Source of the DNA: an uncultured Chryseobacterium sp.
Lineage (GTDB): Bacteria; Bacteroidota; Bacteroidia; Flavobacteriales; Weeksellaceae
DNA: 15,571 nucleotides
Reading direction: 5' to 3'
NCBI RefSeq assembly: GCF_936933875.1
Contig: NZ_CAKZIK010000065.1
Span: 1-15,571, forward strand
Position numbers and translations under genes: made by a program. The notes under the pieces are model-generated. The model saw only the letters and a list, made by a program, of their open reading frames with translations, made no database searches and was not told the DNA's origin. This document shows, piece by piece, positions 12,587 through 15,571 of this stretch (position 1 is the stretch's first letter; every line of letters starts with the position of its first letter).

Positions 12587-13364
12587 ATTTCTTTTTATTT
12601 CTTTTTTCCTTTACTAAGTCTTCTACCAGTTTTATATTTTTCCAGGTTTTTCCGTTTCGGATACTCATGATTGTGCTATTTGAAACATTGAATCGCTGTG
12701 CCAATTTTGCATCAGGATCCCCTTTTTTCAGTCTTTTTTTGATGTACAGCACATCGGCTTCAGAAAGTTTTCTGTGATTGGCCGGAGCGGGAATATTATA
12801 AAACTGCATTTTGAATCGGTGGAGAATAAGTTTTGGCTGCTGCGAATGTCGTGCATTAATTTCTTTCTGGCTCGCCCAGGCCAAATTATCCACATGATTA
12901 TTGGTTTTGTCGAAATCTTTATGAATAACAAAAACTCTGTCTTCTTCCAACGGTTTCTCCAAGAAATATTCTGCAACAAGTCGATGAATTACCAAAATAA
13001 CAGACTTCTCTCTTTTCTTCTGAATTTTATGGTTCTGCTTTTTCTTTTTCTCTCTTAGCTTGTCACGCTCTTTTTTATATTGTGCCAATTTCAAAGGCTG
13101 ATATCTGAATTTGGCCACATTATTTCGCGATTCCTGATATTGTGCATCAATTTCAGCCAAAATAGCAAGTTCCTTTTTAGAGGCGGGTTGATATGTTTTG
13201 TAAACATAGCTGGGAACTCCACCTATAATAGTCCCATTCGTAATTCTACCTTCCGGAGAAAGATGGTTATAAATCTTCAGACGCCCGAAATTCGAAACTT
13301 CAAACTTAGTAAAACTTGTACCTTCGGTAGATGATGGATGTTCCACCCAGATTTCCTTCTTCAT
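12585..13364 (-). CDS. NUMOD4/HNH endonuclease-like protein with C-terminal HTH
   Basis: This 259-residue protein has the layout of a free-standing HNH homing-endonuclease relative. Residues about 3-30 (EIWVEHPSSTEGTSFTKFEVSNFGRLKIY) match the NUMOD4 motif. Residues about 63-120 are highly charged and coiled-coil-like (KKERDKLREKKKKQ). The HNH core is IHRLVAEYFL (126-135) and VIHKDFDKTNNHVDNLAWAS (146-165), with His127, His148 and Asn155/156/160. Residues about 200-243 form an HTH-like segment (LAQRFNVSNSTIMSIRNGKTW). The residue before His148 is Ile, where HNH_3 proteins usually have Asn; the consequence is uncertain. No intron is visible around it. It starts at ATG 13364, and its lysine-rich tail and stop codon overlap the T-tract of the SRP RNA gene. 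Confidence 0.82.
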   Translation of the reverse strand: MKKEIWVEHPSSTEGTSFTKFEVSNFGRLKIYNHLSPEGRITNGTIIGGVPSYVYKTYQPASKKELAILAEIDAQYQESRNNVAKFRYQPLKLAQYKKERDKLREKKKKQNHKIQKKREKSVILVIHRLVAEYFLEKPLEEDRVFVIHKDFDKTNNHVDNLAWASQKEINARHSQQPKLILHRFKMQFYNIPAPANHRKLSEADVLYIKKRLKKGDPDAKLAQRFNVSNSTIMSIRNGKTWKNIKLVEDLVKEKRNKKK

Positions 13365-13380
13365 TCAATTTAAATTTCAA

Positions 13381-13388
13381 CAAATTTA
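13381..13388 (-). promoter_or_regulatory. Possible -7 element for the HNH-like gene
   Basis: The minus strand reads TAAATTTG, a TAnnTTTG match 16 bases upstream of the ATG at 13364. No TTG lies at the usual distance upstream. Confidence 0.4.
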
Positions 13389-13434
13389 CAAAATTTTTGG
13401 TATCCCACATTTCGTTAAAATAATGTTGGCGTTT

Positions 13435-14115
13435 TTAACACTCGAATTCTTCTCCCAATTTTGGTAAAACCAATTCCACTCCTTTTTCTTCGAAAATTTT
13501 TAAAGCTTCTTCATGATTAATGGTAATCGGCGGAAAAGTATCGAAATGGCAACCAATAACCTTAGGTGTTTTCAACAATTGTTTTGCGGCATAACTCGCT
13601 TTTGTAGGACACATGGTGTAATGTGAACCAATTGGTAAAATCGACAAACTGATTTCTCCAAAAAGTTCCGGGAAAATCTTCATGTCCGCCATAACTCCGG
13701 TATCACCTGCAAAATACACGTTTTTGCCATCGAATCTAAAAATATATCCACAAGGTTGACCTCCATAAGTTCCATCCGGAAAACTTGAAGTGTGAGAAGC
13801 CGGAACCATCGAAATCTTCAAATCATCAATTTTTGCTGAGCCGCCAAAATTGATATCAATGGAATTTGGATGATTGTAATAACCACAAATTTCAGGTTGA
13901 GCAATGATTTGAGCGTTTGGATGATGCTCCAACACTTCTTTCACATCAGCAGTATGATCGCCGTGAGCGTGAGTAATCAAGACATAATCAATTTTTTGTG
14001 CTGAAATATCAAATTTGGATTTATCTTTTTGATAATTATAAAAAGGGTCCGAAAGGATATTTTTGCCTTTATACGTGAACAGAAAACAGTTCTGCCCGAG
14101 AAATTTTATTTTCAT
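13435..14115 (-). CDS. MBL-fold metal-dependent hydrolase (UPF0173/UlaG-like)
   Basis: This 226-residue metallo-beta-lactamase-fold hydrolase is of the UPF0173 type and is predicted to be cytoplasmic. Metal ligands are visible as HAHGDH (49-54), His108 in PASHTSSFPDG, Asp138 in FAGDTG and His190 in IGCHFDTFPPI. The IGSHYTMCP segment (162-170) is typical of UPF0173. There is no signal peptide. The natural substrate of the family is unknown. The start is ATG 14115-14113. It follows the small membrane-protein gene by 13 bases and so probably shares its transcript, perhaps from menA. Confidence 0.92.
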   Translation of the reverse strand: MKIKFLGQNCFLFTYKGKNILSDPFYNYQKDKSKFDISAQKIDYVLITHAHGDHTADVKEVLEHHPNAQIIAQPEICGYYNHPNSIDINFGGSAKIDDLKISMVPASHTSSFPDGTYGGQPCGYIFRFDGKNVYFAGDTGVMADMKIFPELFGEISLSILPIGSHYTMCPTKASYAAKQLLKTPKVIGCHFDTFPPITINHEEALKIFEEKGVELVLPKLGEEFEC

Positions 14116-14128
14116 TTTTCGTTAATTT

Positions 14129-14401
14129 TTAGTCGTTCATATAATATAAAAAAAGTGAATAAATAATAAATAAAAGTGCATTTAGAACTAAAAGTACTTT
14201 ACTGTTTTCAAACTTTTTAAAAAATACCATAATTGAAGTTAAAACCAATAAGTTAATGGGAATTGTAAATATCATAATTTGTGGTGAAATTCCGAAAGGT
14301 GAATTTATTTCACTTATTATTTCAAATGTAACCCATAAATAAAAGAGGTTCAGAATGAAAATTCCGATTGCGATAATTTTATTGATTAGAGAAATTTTCA
14401 A
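14129..14401 (-). CDS. Small hydrophobic membrane protein
   Basis: I do not recognise a family. The 90 residues form three likely transmembrane helices: about 8-28 (IIAIGIFILNLFYLWVTFEI), 40-61 (PQIMIFTIPINLLVLTSIMVF) and 69-87 (VLLVLNALLFIIYSLFLYY), with short charged loops (KKFENSK). The frame starts at TTG 14401-14399; the only internal Met comes too late for the first helix. The coding case rests on the continuous hydrophobic pattern, the 13-base spacing to the next gene and the lack of any competing frame. Confidence 0.65.
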   Translation of the reverse strand: MKISLINKIIAIGIFILNLFYLWVTFEIISEINSPFGISPQIMIFTIPINLLVLTSIMVFFKKFENSKVLLVLNALLFIIYSLFLYYMND

Positions 14402-14514
14402 GTATTTTAGATTTAGTAATTCCTGCCGAATGCGCTTTATAAATAATTTCTATCTAGATTTCGTTCCTAATGCAACAACTTCTTCAAGTACCTTGTAACA
14501 TTTTACATTTCTTA

Positions 14515-15444
14515 CTAATTAAAATAATTTAATCCGAAAGCCAATAAAACTGCCATCATCAAAGTGATAATCCCGACTTGCTTTAAAAATGGGTCGAGTT
14601 CTTTTGGTTCTTTCACTGCCATAATTTTTCGGCGCAAACCTACCAACGGAAGCAGCAAAATCATCACGATAAATGCATAATAATTTCCTTGGGTGTGAAG
14701 TCCGTTCGTCATCAAGAAAACCAAAATTAAAATGATAGGAAGCTGCAGCAAAACCATTTCGTAAATCATCGCGTTTCTGAAACCGAGTCTCAAAGCCAAA
14801 GATTTCTTTCCGGAAAGTCTGTCGCTTTCGATATCGCGCATATTATTTAAATTAAGAACTGCAGCGCTCATTAATCCTGCAGCTGCAGCCGGAATTAAAA
14901 CATCCCAGTCGAAAGTTTTAGTGAACAGAAAATAACTACCTCCAACAGAAACCAATCCGAAAAAAATAAACACCATCAAATCTCCCAAACCTAAATAGCC
15001 ATAAGGTTTTTTGCCCACAGTGTAACCAATAGCAGCTAAAATACAGGCAATTCCCAAACCTATGAAAATCCAGAATTCCTTCATAAAATCAGGAAAAAAA
15101 GCTAGATAAAGTAATGCTAAAGTCGCAATTAATGATAAAGCCGAAAATAAAATGACAGCGTCTTTCATTTGTCCGGCTGTAATTTTACCGGACGCTACGG
15201 CTCTTTGTTCGGCTTCGTTGATACGGAGTTTATCGGTTCCCTTTACGCCGTCGCCATAATCATTCGCGTAATTTGATAAAATCTGATAAAGCAAAGTTAC
15301 AAGCAAAGCCAGCGCAAAAATTCGCCAGTCCCACTCTTTTCCTTCGTTATGTAAACGCCACATCGCGATAAACGAACCCATGATAATTCCGCTGATAGAA
15401 AGCGGTAAAGTTCTTAAACGAGCAGCCTGAATCCAATCCTTCAT
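14515..15444 (-). CDS. menA: 1,4-dihydroxy-2-naphthoate polyprenyltransferase
   Basis: MenA attaches the polyprenyl chain to 1,4-dihydroxy-2-naphthoate at the inner membrane, giving demethylmenaquinone on the way to menaquinone, the main respiratory quinone of flavobacteria. The protein has 309 residues, the family length. The first Asp-rich motif is NYANDYGDGVKGTD (58-71) and the second is NNMRDIESD (200-208), as in UbiA-superfamily prenyltransferases. The N-terminus WIQAARLRTLPLSISGIIMG is the MenA signature. About eight or nine transmembrane helices are visible. The start is ATG 15444-15442. The 3' end of menB lies 73 bases upstream on the same strand, which supports both the assignment and a menB-menA order. 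A hairpin-forming repeat separates them. Confidence 0.96.
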   Translation of the reverse strand: MKDWIQAARLRTLPLSISGIIMGSFIAMWRLHNEGKEWDWRIFALALLVTLLYQILSNYANDYGDGVKGTDKLRINEAEQRAVASGKITAGQMKDAVILFSALSLIATLALLYLAFFPDFMKEFWIFIGLGIACILAAIGYTVGKKPYGYLGLGDLMVFIFFGLVSVGGSYFLFTKTFDWDVLIPAAAAGLMSAAVLNLNNMRDIESDRLSGKKSLALRLGFRNAMIYEMVLLQLPIILILVFLMTNGLHTQGNYYAFIVMILLLPLVGLRRKIMAVKEPKELDPFLKQVGIITLMMAVLLAFGLNYFN

Positions 15445-15450
15445 AAAATA

Positions 15451-15505
15451 TAAGTAATGAGTAATAAGTAATGAGCAATAATCAAAATTTCTTATTGCTC
15501 ATTAC
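15451..15505. repeat. TAATGAG-type repeat with 14-bp inverted repeat
   Basis: Degenerate units (AAGTAATGAGTAAT, AAGTAATGAGCAATAA) end in a perfect 14-bp inverted repeat: GTAATGAGCAATAA (15468-15481) and TTATTGCTCATTAC (15492-15505), with a 10-base loop. It lies in the 73-base gap between menB and menA. No T-run follows on either strand, so it is not a clear terminator. Confidence 0.75.
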
Positions 15506-15517
15506 CAAATACTTATG

Positions 15518-15571
15518 TTAAGAAATCCACTGATTATCTCCGAAATCCGGTTTTCTTTTTTCGAGGAAGGC
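15518..15571 (-). CDS. menB: 1,4-dihydroxy-2-naphthoyl-CoA synthase, C-terminal fragment
   Basis: Only the last 17 codons and the stop codon are in the window: AFLEKRKPDFGDNQWIS. The AFLEKRKPDF tail is the conserved C-terminus of MenB, the crotonase-fold enzyme that closes the naphthoate ring two steps before MenA (synthase, then thioesterase). The reading frame runs off the right edge. The identification rests on a short but distinctive tail plus the adjacent menA. Confidence 0.82.
   Translation of the reverse strand, partial: AFLEKRKPDFGDNQWIS

Noticed and set aside
12585..13364. Group I intron or intein associated with the HNH-like gene
   Set aside because: The gene is free-standing, the neighbouring SRP RNA is uninterrupted, and no splicing motifs or split host gene are visible.

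Overview
The window looks like a chromosomal stretch from a Bacteroidota bacterium of the Flavobacteriia, most likely the Chryseobacterium group (Weeksellaceae). The evidence is the low GC content, the TAnnTTTG-type -7 promoter elements with TTG about 19-20 bases upstream, the near absence of Shine-Dalgarno sequences, a separate atpD-atpC unit, DUF4199 and GIN-domain proteins, a KDO (LPS) gene and menaquinone genes. The genus is inferred from protein character, not from a search.

Layout, left to right. Positions 1-2067 hold atpD-atpC on the minus strand, ending in a strong terminator (92-121) and perhaps a second one (1-31). A compact divergent promoter region separates atpD from ribF (plus strand, TTG start at 2119). 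ribF converges on a MmcQ/YjbR-like gene (3042-3395). A plus-strand NAD(P)-binding atypical SDR gene (3498-4154) converges, across a 19-bp perfect hairpin, on a minus-strand pair: a LolA-like secreted protein and a lipoprotein-type glutathione peroxidase (4268-5509). Next, all on the minus strand, are kdsB, a four-helix-bundle (S23/IVP) pseudogene, a PLP aminotransferase with its own promoter and a phosphohexomutase (5649-9937). A GIN-domain (DUF2807) lipoprotein, a GT2 glycosyltransferase and a DUF4199 membrane protein follow (10049-12438). The plus-strand SRP RNA gene (about 12487-12586) meets a minus-strand NUMOD4/HNH-like protein (12585-13364) tail to tail. The right end has an MBL-fold hydrolase, a small membrane protein, menA and the last 17 codons of menB.

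Most genes are housekeeping: ATP synthesis (atpDC), flavin cofactors (ribF), menaquinone (menB-menA), LPS KDO activation (kdsB), sugar-phosphate interconversion, amino-acid transamination and protein targeting (SRP RNA). There is no sign of a prophage, integron, CRISPR array, toxin-antitoxin pair or defence island. I do not see a large undescribed system. No gap between genes exceeds 300 bases.

The unusual material is between the genes. It includes an inverted repeat between atpD and atpC, divergent promoters that share a CAATTG, a four-helix-bundle gene killed by one nonsense codon, heptamer repeats touching the kdsB start codon, an inverted repeat bracketing the aminotransferase promoter, 10-bp-phased TCAAAC repeats, two REP-like palindromes of which one encodes the signal-peptide n-region of the GIN lipoprotein, and a free-standing HNH-like gene whose stop codon lies in the SRP RNA T-tract.
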